Below are positions 27,710 through 36,750 of a DNA stretch of 64,000 nucleotides, piece by piece. The stretch spans positions 297,323 to 361,322 of the forward strand of contig JAWKKG010000007.1 of the NCBI GenBank assembly GCA_041393395.1, given 5' to 3'. Position 1 is the first letter of the stretch. Each line of letters starts with the position of its first letter. The notes beneath the pieces are model-generated. The model was not told where the DNA came from, did no database searches, and was given only the letters and a program-made list of their open reading frames with translations. The position numbers and the translations under genes are program-made. Source of the DNA: JAGQIB01 sp041393395 (GTDB lineage: Bacteria; ARS69).

Positions 27710-28764
27710 CGCTCCGCTCCCTCGGCGCGGCCGTCCTCGCGCCCGCGGCTTCGGTGGCGGCGGCGCTCCTGTTCGGCGCGCTGCTGATCCTCGCGATCGG
27801 CGAGAGCCCGCTCGTGGTGGCCGAGGTCTGCGCGAAGGGCGTGTTCGGCACGGCGGAGGGTCTCGCCACGATCCTGTTCAGCGCGACGGGCCTGATGTGC
27901 ACCGGGCTCTCGGTCGCGTTCGCGTACCGCGCCGGCCTCTTCAACATCGGGGCGGAGGGACAGGTGCTCGTGGGCGCGTTCGTCGCCACGCTCGTGGCGC
28001 TCGCGCTGCCGGCCGCGCCCGCGCTCGTGCTCGTGCCGCTGTGTGTGGTGGCGGCGGCGATCGGGGGCGCCTTCTGGGGCGCGATCCCGGGCTTCCTGCG
28101 CGCGCGTCTCGGCGTGCACGAGGTCATCAACACGATCATGCTGAACTTCCTGGCGTCGGCGCTCACCGGCTACCTCGTGGTGCACGTGCTGCGGGAGCCG
28201 GGGGAGATGATCCCGCAGACGCCGGCGATTCCCCTCGCGGCGCACCTGCCGCGGCTCGGCGAGTGGACGCCCCTGCCGGCGCAGAGTCCCGCGAACGCGG
28301 CGCTGCTCGTGGCGCTGGCCGCCGCGCTCGCGCTCGCGTGGATCCTCGCGCGCACGCCGTTCGGGTTCCGGGTGCGCGCGCTCGGGCTCGGGGAGCGCGC
28401 CGCGCGCACGGCGGGACTGCCGGTGGGCGCGACGATCGTGGGCGCGATGGCGGTGGCGGGAGCGGTGGCCGGGCTCGCCGGCGCGAACGAGGTGCTCGGT
28501 TTCCGGTACCGGTTCCTCGACAACTTCACCGGCGGGATCGGTTTCCTCGGGATCGCGGTGGCGCTGCTCGGACGCGCGCGGCCGGGCGGCGTGGTGATCG
28601 CGGCGCTCCTGTTCGGGGCGCTGAACGCGGCGTCGCTCGAGATCGACCTGTTCACGGACGTGCCGCGCGAGATCGGCTTCGTGGTGCAGGCCGCGATCCT
28701 CCTGTTCGTGGTGGCGGGAGATCACGTGCTGCGCCGGCGCCTGGCCGCGGGGAGGGAGGGGTAG
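27706..28764 (+). CDS. nucleoside ABC transporter permease 1
   Basis: 352 residues from GTG 27706, overlapping the ATPase stop. Eight to ten hydrophobic helices of the BPD_transp_2 family, with the characteristic FNIGAEGQVLVGAFVATLV and GVHEVINTIMLNFLA segments, and LGFRYRFLDNFTGGIGFLGI toward the C terminus. It is the YufP/NupP-type partner of the following permease; the two form the membrane channel of the BMP-type importer. Confidence 0.92.
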   Translation: MTLRSLGAAVLAPAASVAAALLFGALLILAIGESPLVVAEVCAKGVFGTAEGLATILFSATGLMCTGLSVAFAYRAGLFNIGAEGQVLVGAFVATLVALALPAAPALVLVPLCVVAAAIGGAFWGAIPGFLRARLGVHEVINTIMLNFLASALTGYLVVHVLREPGEMIPQTPAIPLAAHLPRLGEWTPLPAQSPANAALLVALAAALALAWILARTPFGFRVRALGLGERAARTAGLPVGATIVGAMAVAGAVAGLAGANEVLGFRYRFLDNFTGGIGFLGIAVALLGRARPGGVVIAALLFGALNAASLEIDLFTDVPREIGFVVQAAILLFVVAGDHVLRRRLAAGREG

Positions 28765-29615
28765 TGGATCTCGACCTGTTCGTCTCCGCGCTGCGGCTGG
28801 CCGCGCCGCTCCTGTTCGCGGCGCTCGGCGGCGTGCTCTCGGAGCGCTCCGGTGTGGTGAACATCGCGCTCGAGGGCAAGCTCCTGGCCGGCGCGTTCGC
28901 GGCGGCGGTCGTCACGCACGCGACCGGGAATCCGATCCTCGGCATCCTCGGAGCGGCGGCCGGCGGCGCGCTCGTGGGCCTGCTCCATGCGACGTTCTGC
29001 GTGCTCTTCCGCGGCGAGCAGATCGTGGTCGGTGTCGCGCTGAACCTGCTCGTGCTCGGCGTGACGCAGTTCGCGATGCGCGTGCTGTACGGCTCGTCCG
29101 CGAACACGCCCACGTTTCCGACCCGTGGCTTCGACGTCGCGCTCGTGGCGGCGGCGCTCGTCGCCGTGCCCGTGATCCACTTGCTGCTCGCGCGCACGCG
29201 GTTCGGGCTGCGTCTGCACGCCACCGGCGAGCACCCCGAGGCGGTGGAGTCGCTCGGAGTGGATCCGATCCGGACGCGGTTCGCGGCCGTCGTGCTCGCG
29301 GGCGCGGTGGCGGGACTCGGCGGCGCGTTCCTCGCGCTGTCCGCGTCGCAGTTCGTGAAGAACATGTCGGCCGGCCGGGGGTACCTGGCGCTGGCGGCGG
29401 TGATCTTCGGCAAGTGGCGCCCGCTCGGCGCCGCCGCCGCGTGCCTGTTCTTCGGGATCGCGGAGGCGGTGCAGATCCGCCTGCAGGGGCAGGGCGTGCC
29501 GACCCAGTTCGTGCAGATGATTCCCTGGATCCTGACCATGGTCGCGCTCGCGGGTTTCGTGGGAAGATCGCGCCCGCCGAAAGCGCTCGGCGTTCCGTAC
29601 ACGGGGGAGAAGTGA
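28764..29615 (+). CDS. nucleoside ABC transporter permease 2
   Basis: 283 residues. GTG at 28764 overlaps the previous TAG by one base and is preceded by GGAGGGAGGGG. BPD_transp_2 family: GGVLSERSGVVNIALEGKLL, then RGEQIVVGVALNLLVLG, and AGRGYLALAAVIFGKWRPLG near the C terminus, the YufQ/NupQ pattern. Shorter than permease 1, as usual for this pair. Completes a four-gene importer (25152-29615). Its stop overlaps the alkaline phosphatase start. Confidence 0.92.
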   Translation: MDLDLFVSALRLAAPLLFAALGGVLSERSGVVNIALEGKLLAGAFAAAVVTHATGNPILGILGAAAGGALVGLLHATFCVLFRGEQIVVGVALNLLVLGVTQFAMRVLYGSSANTPTFPTRGFDVALVAAALVAVPVIHLLLARTRFGLRLHATGEHPEAVESLGVDPIRTRFAAVVLAGAVAGLGGAFLALSASQFVKNMSAGRGYLALAAVIFGKWRPLGAAAACLFFGIAEAVQIRLQGQGVPTQFVQMIPWILTMVALAGFVGRSRPPKALGVPYTGEK

Positions 29616-31036
29616 TGCGTCGGTTCGTGGCCACGGGGATCGCACTGCTGCTGCTCGGGGCCTGCGCCAAGGAGGCCGCGCCGCCGCCCGCGCCGAAGCC
29701 CGTGCCGGGACCGCCGAACGTCGTGTTCGTGGTCGGCGACGGTTTCGGCGTGGGCGCCTGGACCCTCGCGCGCGGGCTCGCGCGCACGCGCGGGCAGGAG
29801 CTCGCGCTGGAGACGGCGCCGCGTCTCGGATTCCTGGACACGCGAGCGGGCGACGCGCTCGTGACGGACTCGGCCGCGGCGGCCTCCGCGTGGTCGATCG
29901 GCGAGCTCGTCTCGATCCACCACGTGGGGCGCCCGGGCGCCGAGCCGCTCGGCCGCACGCTGCTCCGGGCCGGCCGGCCGTTCGGCTTCGTGACCACCGC
30001 GCGCGTCACCGATGCGACGCCGGCGCCGTTCTACGGCACGGTTTCCGATCGCTGGGACGCGGAGGAGGACCTCGTGCCGCAGCTCGTGGAAGCGCGCTGC
30101 ACCGTGGCGCTCGGCGGCGGGCGCGAGCGGTTCGTGGGCAAGGACGGCGGCGGTACACGTCGCGCGGACGACGTGGACTGGCTCGCCCGCGCCGAGGCGG
30201 AAAGCATCGCCGTGCAGCTCCAGTTCTCGGATCCGCTGCCGGTCGACCGGCCGGTGATCGGCCTGTACGCGGCCGGCCACCTGCCGCACGAGCTCGACCG
30301 CACGGAGGAGCCGGAGCTTGCCGACATGGCGCGCGCGGCGATTCGCCGGCTGCGGGCGGAAGGGCGACCCTGGTTCCTGCTCGTGGAGGAGTCGCACACG
30401 GACACCGCGTGTCACGACCACGACGGCCCGAGCGTCGCGCATGATGGTCTGCGGTTGGACCGCGCGATCTCGGCGATCCTCTGCGAGGTGGATCTCGACT
30501 CCACCCTCGTGGTCCTGCTCGCGGACCACGCCACCGACAGCCCCGCGTTCCTGGAGTGGGCGCACCCGGAGAGCCTCGACGTGGTGAGCATGTCGGTCGA
30601 GCGCATGGAGACCCGCATCTTCTCGGGCCCGTGGCGTGGCACGCCGCGCGCGCTGGAAGCGAAGGCGTTGCCGGTGCTGGACGAGGGCGCGCGGCAGACC
30701 GGACTCACCTCCGGCGACATCGACCGCCTGCTCGTGGCGGAGAGCGGCTACGACCGGCGAACCGCGCTCGGCGACGCGATCTCGCGTCGGCTCGGCATCT
30801 CGTTCATCGCGTACGAGGACCATCTCGCGTCGAGCCAGGTGCACGGGCACACGGGCGAGCTCGTGCCGATCCGCGCGTGGGGGCGCGGCGCGGAGGCCGT
30901 CCTCGGCATCCACCGGCACGACGAGATCGGCCGCTGGCTGCGCGAGGTGCTGGAGGTCGGCGGTGCGGCGGAGGCGGGCATGGAATCGGCCGGGGCCGCG
31001 GAGTCCACGGCCGTGGTCTCGCCTCCGGAAGGCTAG
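29615..31036 (+). CDS. lipoprotein alkaline phosphatase (PhoA family)
   Basis: 473 residues from ATG 29615, overlapping the permease stop. Lipobox LLGAC near residue 15, so anchored outside the cytoplasm. PhoA catalytic residues are all present: FVVGDGFG (metal Asp), Ser86 in VTDSAAAAS (nucleophile), VTDATPA (Asp-Ala-Thr of the third metal site), VEESHTDTACHDHD with the Glu/Asp/His spacing of E. coli 322/327/331, LLADHATDS (Asp-His) and GHTGELVPI (His). Location at the end of a nucleoside importer operon suggests it removes phosphate from extracellular nucleotides so that the nucleosides can be taken up. That link is inference. Confidence 0.9.
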   Translation: MRRFVATGIALLLLGACAKEAAPPPAPKPVPGPPNVVFVVGDGFGVGAWTLARGLARTRGQELALETAPRLGFLDTRAGDALVTDSAAAASAWSIGELVSIHHVGRPGAEPLGRTLLRAGRPFGFVTTARVTDATPAPFYGTVSDRWDAEEDLVPQLVEARCTVALGGGRERFVGKDGGGTRRADDVDWLARAEAESIAVQLQFSDPLPVDRPVIGLYAAGHLPHELDRTEEPELADMARAAIRRLRAEGRPWFLLVEESHTDTACHDHDGPSVAHDGLRLDRAISAILCEVDLDSTLVVLLADHATDSPAFLEWAHPESLDVVSMSVERMETRIFSGPWRGTPRALEAKALPVLDEGARQTGLTSGDIDRLLVAESGYDRRTALGDAISRRLGISFIAYEDHLASSQVHGHTGELVPIRAWGRGAEAVLGIHRHDEIGRWLREVLEVGGAAEAGMESAGAAESTAVVSPPEG

Positions 31037-31256
31037 CGGGCCGGGGACCGTGGTCCTCTCCGCACCGACCGGATGTTTGGATCCCGATGGTTCGGATGTT
31101 CTCTCCGATCCTGGGCCCCGCAAGTTTCCCCTTGATCCCCCCCCCCCCCTGAGTCTGGCAGCATGCCGCCACGCACTTGCGGAGAGGCGCGCCACCCGCG
31201 CCGGGCTCGGAGCCTCCACCTTCCGGGCCCCTGCAACTGCCGGGGAGGGTGCGGAA
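31037..31256 (+). other. intergenic region upstream of the first surface-protein module
   Basis: 220 bases with no supported gene. Contains the C13 tract at 31137-31149 directly after a TTGATC hexamer (31132-31137), and a GGGGAGGGT ribosome site just before the ATG at 31257. The frame of the next gene is open through this stretch but encodes low-complexity sequence with no better start. Confidence 0.6.
31137..31149. repeat. homopolymeric C13 tract
   Basis: Thirteen consecutive C, 107 bases upstream of the start codon of a large secreted protein. Immediately 5' is TTGATC, a 4/6 match to a -35 box, so the tract would fall in the promoter spacer or leader. Tracts of this length slip readily in other bacteria and switch surface-protein genes. 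The length in this assembly may be uncertain. Confidence 0.75.
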
Positions 31257-34200
31257 ATGGGACGAACGGACTCCGAGGGAACGGGCGCGCAGGCCGGACT
31301 CGCCGCTCGCATCGCCGCCGCGTCGCTGGCGGGGCTGCTGCTTCTCACGTGGGTGGCTGGGGCTTCGGACTACCGGTACGAGCCGGCGACCCAGGTCACC
31401 ACGACGGCGTCGGGATTCGACGGTTCGCTGGCGAAGCAACTGGAACCCGGACGATCGACGGGCGGTCCGGATTTCCACCTGATCGTTCGAGAGTACGCGC
31501 CGAACCAGCAGAGCAACCGGAACTACGGGCGCGGAGTCTACTATTCCTACGATGGCTCCTCCTGGTCGCGCCACGTCTTCACGCCCGATCCGGAACCCGA
31601 CGGGAGCTACAACGAAGATCGGCACAGTACGGACTTCCGATTCGTCGTGCGGGCGAACGACGAGATCCACGTGGTCCACGAGGCGAAGTACTACGCCGAC
31701 ACGCTCGTGTGGGTCGGGTACAAGAACAGCGGGGATTCGGCTCTGTGGGCTCCGGAGACGTATCCCTACATGATTCAGAAGGGGAGCTCCCCGCGGCTTG
31801 CATTGTACGAGGGCGTGTCCACGGATTCCTTGCACGTGATCTTCGCCGGCAACAACCCCAACGACAACGGTGCTTCGTGGACCACGCATGCCACGAAGGG
31901 AGTCGCCGACTCTTCGTGGAAGGTGACTTACGTGACGAACAAGTTCCTCACCCACGATGCGGCGGGGTCGATCACGGTGGACGACAACGGTCTCGTCCAT
32001 ATCGTGTCGGACCGAGACACGACGTTGGCTTCGGGGGCGAAACCGGACACCGTGTACCACGTGGCGGGGTTCCCTCCGACCACCGCTGGCGGGAACTGGA
32101 CCCTCACCTCGGGCCCCACCGTGATCGACGCGTTCACCGCGGGGGCCGGTTCGCAAGGACTGACCGGAACCGGCGAGGTTCCTCAGTCCGCGTCGACCCG
32201 GATCGGCGATCAGCTCCACTACGTCTGGGAGCACCTGAACACAGCGGACTCGAACGGCTTCCAGGACAAGGTGATCGCGTTTCGCACGCTCGACACGGAC
32301 GGAAGCACGAACCCAGCGAACTGGACCTGGATGCCGGACCTGTCTTCCCCTCCGGAGATCCTGAGCCAGCAGGATGACGGGATCCGCTCGGGGCAGCCGT
32401 TCCTGACCGTGGACGGCTCGGCGATCCACGTGTTCTGGCAGGAGCGCGTGGGCGGGCGACTCCGGTTGATGCACCGCTACAACCCTGACCTCGCGGGATC
32501 GAGTGCATGGGGCCCGATCATGGAGGTCTACCCGGAGTTCGGCGACGGGATGGAACGCGCCACCGCGGTCGTGATGTCCGGCACCGCCTACGTGGTCGGA
32601 ACGAGCGACGGGGAGGGATGGCTCCGGACGGGGAGTGCCTTCTCGGGGTTCACCTTCGCGGCCGGAGAGACGACCGCGGCGAGCGCCGGGGTCTACTTCC
32701 TGGAGGGGGATCTGGAGGTCCCTTCGACGTCCACACTCCTGCTCCCCCAGGGAACGACTCTGTCCTTCGCCCGCGCGGATGACTACGAGAACGAGCCCGG
32801 AGTGGGAAGCGACACCACCCGGGCCGAGCTCAAGATCCTGGGTCAGCTCATCTCCGACGGGGATGCGAGCGCTCCGGTCATCCTGAGCAGTCCGGGCCAC
32901 GTGGCCGGATCGTGGGGAGGCGCCATCTTCGACCTCTCGGGTTGCGAACACACGACCTACGGGTACTTCGGGACGTTCGAGCCGGTGTCCGACCTCCACG
33001 ACACGTACATCGAGTTCGGGGAGAAGGGGATCTCGCTCGAGAACTTCGGTGCCCCCCGGCTCGCGGACGTCACGTTCTTCGAGATTGCGGGCGACAGGCA
33101 CATCTACCTGGACAGCACGGACGTGTTCCTACCGTACGGGTACTTCGAGTCCGGCACGTGTTCGGGTGACGTGGAGCCCGACCCCGCCACCTGGGATCTC
33201 CTGGCGGGGACAGAAGTGGTCGCTGCCAACGCGGTGGCCGACACGAGCCAGGACGCCGTGTTCTGGGGCGAGGACGGGAAGGTCGATCTGATCCCCTACG
33301 CGAAATTGACGGTGATCGGAACCGAGAGCGATTCGGCCTGGTTTCGTCCGGAGGTCGCCCATCCCGATACGTGTCGAGACTGGGGAGGTCTCACGCTGAC
33401 GGAGTACGCGGCCGGTAGCCGTCTCAGCCATGCATCGATCGGATACGCGGCGAATCCGGTGTTCATGTTCTACCCGGACTCGGCCACCGCGCTGGACAGC
33501 TGCAGGGTTCACCACTTCGCGGAGACGGGGATCTGGGTGGCCGGGAGCGGCGGCGACGTCGGGGGCGCGTACATCCAGGGTACGACGGTCGAGCGCGGAA
33601 GCGGGATCGACGCGGCCTTCGGCGACCTGGGCATCTATCTCGATCAGGCGGACAACGTGAAGGTGCTGGGAAGCACTGTGGATCTGCGGAATCTCAACGC
33701 GTCCGGAGGGGGCACGGGCATCCTGGCGGCGTTCAGCAAGTCGTTCTGCGAGTCGAGCCCGCCGAACCCGAGGCTCCTGAGGATCGGCGGTTGCTTGATC
33801 GTCGGGCCGACGACGGGGGGCGATGACTACATCGGCTTCGGTTCGAACTGGCTGTGCGGACTCGACGACGATCGGGACGTGGAGCTCATCGAGAACGGCA
33901 TCTACGGCTGGCAGGGTGTGGGGATGGACTTCTACCAGACCGCGGACGTGCAGGTGAGTTGCAACCACATCCTCGGTTGCCGTCGAGGCGTGGACATCTA
34001 CCGCGACTCGGAGCCTACGGGCACTTCGCTGAGGTTCAAGAACAACAAGATCGAGGCTTTGACGAGTTTGGCGACGCTCTTCGCATTCCGTACGAATGAT
34101 TCGGAGAAGGCGAAACTCGGCCCGTCGAATTCACTGCGAGGGGACAATCGTCTCGAGGTGAATCAGAATCTCACGAAGTTCATCTACGAAGAAGATGGCG

Positions 34201-34742
34201 ACGCCGCCAACGTTCTGAACGCGAGACAAAACTACTGGATCGCCGCCGGGCTGTTGAGCGACTCGACCCAGATAAAGAGCCGAATCGTGTCGAGCGATTC
34301 GACCTACGAAATCACCGGATTTCGGATCGCGTACTCGGACTCGTTCGAATGCGACGCAAACGTGCCCGCGCCTCCCGGCGGGGGAGGATCCAGCCGTCGA
34401 GCGCCGAGAGGTGGTCCCGCGGACATCCCTCGCCCCGGGGCAGTCCGCAGCGAATCCGTTCGCGTGCTGGGACCGGGCTATCCGAATCCTGCCGCCGGCA
34501 CGGTTTGTTTGAATCTGGTGGTCCCGATCGAGTGGTTGGGCGTGTACTCGCTCGAAGTGTTTGAGGTGTCGGGGCGGCGCGTCTACGCGGCGAAGCAGGA
34601 CATTTCGGCGCCGGGGCGCTACGAGGTGATCTGGAACGCGAGGGATGGATCCGGAATCGGTGTGGCGTCCGGTGTATACTTCCTGAAGTTGCGGGGTCCG
34701 GGAGGTTTCGACGAGACCCGGAAGGTGACTCTGTTGAGGTAA
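31257..34742 (+). CDS. large secreted propeller/beta-helix protein with FlgD-Ig-like C-terminal domain (module 1, gene A)
   Basis: 1161 residues from ATG 31257. Signal peptide with hydrophobic core AAASLAGLLLLTWVAGAS. Residues ~40-460 show repeated sialidase/BNR-like strands (YYSYDGSSWSRHVFTPDPE, HVVHEAKYYADTLVWVGYK and similar). From ~470 to 1020 are parallel beta-helix repeats, with a 'LEGDLEVPSTSTLLLPQGTT' cap and right-handed rungs ending in N-ladder-like sequences. The last ~90 residues form a FlgD-Ig/T9SS type A-like domain (VLGPGYPNPAAGTVCLNLVV, then YSLEVFEVSGRRVY, ending GVYFLKLRGPGG...KVTLLR). The 3' third looks less GC-rich than neighbouring housekeeping genes. Paralogous in layout to the gene at 38302. 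Probably a surface adhesin or polysaccharide-binding protein. Confidence 0.8.
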   Translation: MGRTDSEGTGAQAGLAARIAAASLAGLLLLTWVAGASDYRYEPATQVTTTASGFDGSLAKQLEPGRSTGGPDFHLIVREYAPNQQSNRNYGRGVYYSYDGSSWSRHVFTPDPEPDGSYNEDRHSTDFRFVVRANDEIHVVHEAKYYADTLVWVGYKNSGDSALWAPETYPYMIQKGSSPRLALYEGVSTDSLHVIFAGNNPNDNGASWTTHATKGVADSSWKVTYVTNKFLTHDAAGSITVDDNGLVHIVSDRDTTLASGAKPDTVYHVAGFPPTTAGGNWTLTSGPTVIDAFTAGAGSQGLTGTGEVPQSASTRIGDQLHYVWEHLNTADSNGFQDKVIAFRTLDTDGSTNPANWTWMPDLSSPPEILSQQDDGIRSGQPFLTVDGSAIHVFWQERVGGRLRLMHRYNPDLAGSSAWGPIMEVYPEFGDGMERATAVVMSGTAYVVGTSDGEGWLRTGSAFSGFTFAAGETTAASAGVYFLEGDLEVPSTSTLLLPQGTTLSFARADDYENEPGVGSDTTRAELKILGQLISDGDASAPVILSSPGHVAGSWGGAIFDLSGCEHTTYGYFGTFEPVSDLHDTYIEFGEKGISLENFGAPRLADVTFFEIAGDRHIYLDSTDVFLPYGYFESGTCSGDVEPDPATWDLLAGTEVVAANAVADTSQDAVFWGEDGKVDLIPYAKLTVIGTESDSAWFRPEVAHPDTCRDWGGLTLTEYAAGSRLSHASIGYAANPVFMFYPDSATALDSCRVHHFAETGIWVAGSGGDVGGAYIQGTTVERGSGIDAAFGDLGIYLDQADNVKVLGSTVDLRNLNASGGGTGILAAFSKSFCESSPPNPRLLRIGGCLIVGPTTGGDDYIGFGSNWLCGLDDDRDVELIENGIYGWQGVGMDFYQTADVQVSCNHILGCRRGVDIYRDSEPTGTSLRFKNNKIEALTSLATLFAFRTNDSEKAKLGPSNSLRGDNRLEVNQNLTKFIYEEDGDAANVLNARQNYWIAAGLLSDSTQIKSRIVSSDSTYEITGFRIAYSDSFECDANVPAPPGGGGSSRRAPRGGPADIPRPGAVRSESVRVLGPGYPNPAAGTVCLNLVVPIEWLGVYSLEVFEVSGRRVYAAKQDISAPGRYEVIWNARDGSGIGVASGVYFLKLRGPGGFDETRKVTLLR

Positions 34743-34744
34743 TC

Positions 34745-36078
34745 ATGCCCAGTCCTTGCTTGCGCATAGTGTTCGTCGGCAGTGCGATTCTGGTGCACTG
34801 GAGCGTGGGGGCATCGGGTGCGACGCTGGAGGTCCCAGGTTCCTTCCCGACGATCAACGCCGCATTGGACGCCAGCTCCCCGGGCGACACGGTGCTGGTC
34901 GCTCCGGGCACCTATACGGACTCCGATGTCCGGTTGGACGGGTTCAGTACGCGATCCTGTGCGTTCATGCGAGATGGCGTGGTTCTGCGATCGGAATCCG
35001 GACCTGAAGTAACCACGATTGACATGCAGGGATTGGGGGCCAGCCAGGCTGCCACGGTGTGGTGCGTTCACCTCCCTTCCACGGCAACTGCCGTCGAGGG
35101 TTTCACGATCACCGGAGCACCGGTCAATCAGCGGGGACTTTCATAGGAGACGTAGGTAGGGTGACGTATCGCGACTGCATCTTCCGCGACCTGGACGCGG
35201 GAAACAGCACCGGCGGTGGCTTGGCTGGCAACGGCAACGTGGACGTGATCGACTGCGAGTTCGTGAACTGCTTCGCGAACTCCGGCGGCGGCCTCATCCA
35301 TTCGGGCGGTCACCTCAACTTGATTCGGTCGACGTTCGAGAACTGCGGGAACAGCGGTGCCTACCTTCTGGGCGTGTCGGGCGGGGAGGGCGAGTCGGCG
35401 CTCGTGGAAGACTGCCTATTCCTCGATAACTGGTCGAACGCTGGTGGCCCGGGGCTCACGATCTACCGCTACGACCAAGGCGCCATTGTCCGCCGGTGCC
35501 GGTTCGAGGGTAACCACGCCTCGGCCTATGCCGGCGGGGCCCTGTCGTTCACGGGCTACGGGCCGAAGCTGATTGAGGACTGCCCGTTCCTCAACAACTC
35601 GATCGACGGGGGAACCGGTCGCGGCGGCGCGCTCGTCGTTCAGGACAATGGAACATGCGAGATCCGCGGCAACACGTTCTTCGGGAACCATCAGACCTAC
35701 CAGTCCGGCGGGGGCTCCGCGGTGTTCATCTACGCGCCGGGTGTGCTCTTCGAGAGGAACGTCGTGGTCCAGTCCACGGGCGTGCCCGCCTTCCACGTAC
35801 AGGCGGGATCGAGCGTCTCCACCTCCTGCAACATCTTCTGGGACAACCCCGAGGGCATCGGGATTCCCCTGAGCCCCACGGATCGCGAGATGGATCCCCT
35901 CTTCTGCGATCCCGAGAACCACGACTTCACCGTCCGGGAGAACTCCCCGTGCGTGGAGCCGGGGAGTCTGGGCTGCGGTCAGATCGGTGCATTCGGTGCC
36001 GGCTGCGGGATCGTCTCGGTCGAGGCGTCGTCCTGGAGCCGGATCAAGAGCTCCTATCGAAACGGAGAGAGACCATGA
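34745..36078 (+). pseudogene. beta-helix protein with W-K-Y-R C-terminal tail, interrupted by a one-base frameshift (module 1, gene B)
   Basis: ATG at 34745, two bases after the preceding stop. The first 133 codons encode a signal peptide and the start of a beta helix (ATLEVPGSFPTINAALDASS, DTVLVAPGTYTDSD) and stop at 35144-35146. The rest continues in the -1 frame from ~35137 (GTFIGDVGRVTYRDCIFRDL) to 36078. One extra G in the G4 run at 35133-35136 would join the two into 444 residues, close to the 434 of its paralog at 41570. The body is Cys-containing right-handed beta-helix rungs. The end is CGQIGAFGAGCG followed by VSVEASSWSRIKSSYR plus four residues. Could be a true mutation, a phase-variable state, a programmed shift or an assembly error. 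Confidence 0.75.
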
Positions 36079-36641
36079 CTCGGATTCTCGCAGCCGCGAC
36101 GTTCGTCAGTCTCCTCGCCACACCGCTCTTTGCCGCGAGTATCGAGCGCTCGATCGGGAACGTGACGGCGATCACGGAGCCGGAGACCCATGTCGGCCGG
36201 GTGCTGTTCACGGCGGATCTCTCGGTGCCGGAGGAGCACGTGGCAGTTCGTCGCGCCTACCTCCGCGTGCCGCTGCCACTCTTCGAGGCTTCCCGCGCGA
36301 TGACGCTCCGCGTTCACCCGGTGACGACGGCTTGGTCGCGCGGGGCCGTGGGCTGGACCAGCGGCTGGAGCCGAGCCGGTGGCGACTTCGAGGATCTCGT
36401 TCACGGTCGCGCGGAGATCGCGGCGGGCGGGGGCGGCGAGGCGGTCTTCGACATCACGATCCTGGCCAAGGAGATCCTGGAGCACGACGTTCCGAACCGC
36501 GGCTTCATCCTGACGATCGACCCGGGAGAAGGGGTGGGAATGCCGGCCGCGGACCTGGAGGGCCTGGATGAGCTCACGGGCGCGACGATCGACGTGAGCT
36601 ACCGGAAGACGGCACCTCACCTCGCGCGTGGTCAGAACTAG
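36075..36641 (+). CDS. small secreted protein, DNRLRE-like (module 1, gene C)
   Basis: 188 residues from ATG 36075, overlapping the beta-helix stop (ATGA). Signal peptide (ILAAATFVSLLATPLFAAS). The mature part is one beta-rich domain: paired strands (AVRRAYLRVPLPLFEAS, AMTLRVHPVTTAWSRGAVGW) and a C-terminal GFILTIDPGEG strand, resembling the carbohydrate-associated DNRLRE/CBM-like fold in which tryptophan follows a 'V...W' strand. The assignment is by layout, not a confident family match. Same position and size as the gene at 42877. Lacks the W-K-Y-R tail; ends in LARGQN. Confidence 0.65.
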   Translation: MTRILAAATFVSLLATPLFAASIERSIGNVTAITEPETHVGRVLFTADLSVPEEHVAVRRAYLRVPLPLFEASRAMTLRVHPVTTAWSRGAVGWTSGWSRAGGDFEDLVHGRAEIAAGGGGEAVFDITILAKEILEHDVPNRGFILTIDPGEGVGMPAADLEGLDELTGATIDVSYRKTAPHLARGQN

Positions 36642-36681
36642 ACCGCGTTCGAGCGGGCTGCTGGGCGTGCGTGCACCCGGA

Positions 36682-36710
36682 TTGACACCGCTCGAGCCGC
36701 CGGTTAGGGT
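36682..36710 (+). promoter_or_regulatory. sigma-70-type promoter of the metallo-hydrolase lipoprotein gene
   Basis: Perfect TTGACA (36682-36687), 17-base spacer, then TAGGGT (36705-36710). Predicted start near 36717, 34 bases before the ATG, with GGAGG in between at 36740-36744. One of the best core promoters in the window. Confidence 0.6.
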
Positions 36711-36750
36711 CTCGGGCCCGCAACCCCGCTCGCATTCCCGGAGGCCTCGA

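Noticed and set aside
30636..31256. N-terminal extension of the first large surface protein through the C13 tract
   Set aside because: It overlaps the alkaline phosphatase in another frame and is low-complexity. ATG 31257 has a good ribosome site followed by a signal peptide.
35125..35146. Programmed -1 ribosomal frameshift in the module-1 beta-helix gene
   Set aside because: The direction of shift fits, but there is no X-XXY-YYZ slippery heptamer and no clear downstream stem; mutation, phase variation or error is simpler.
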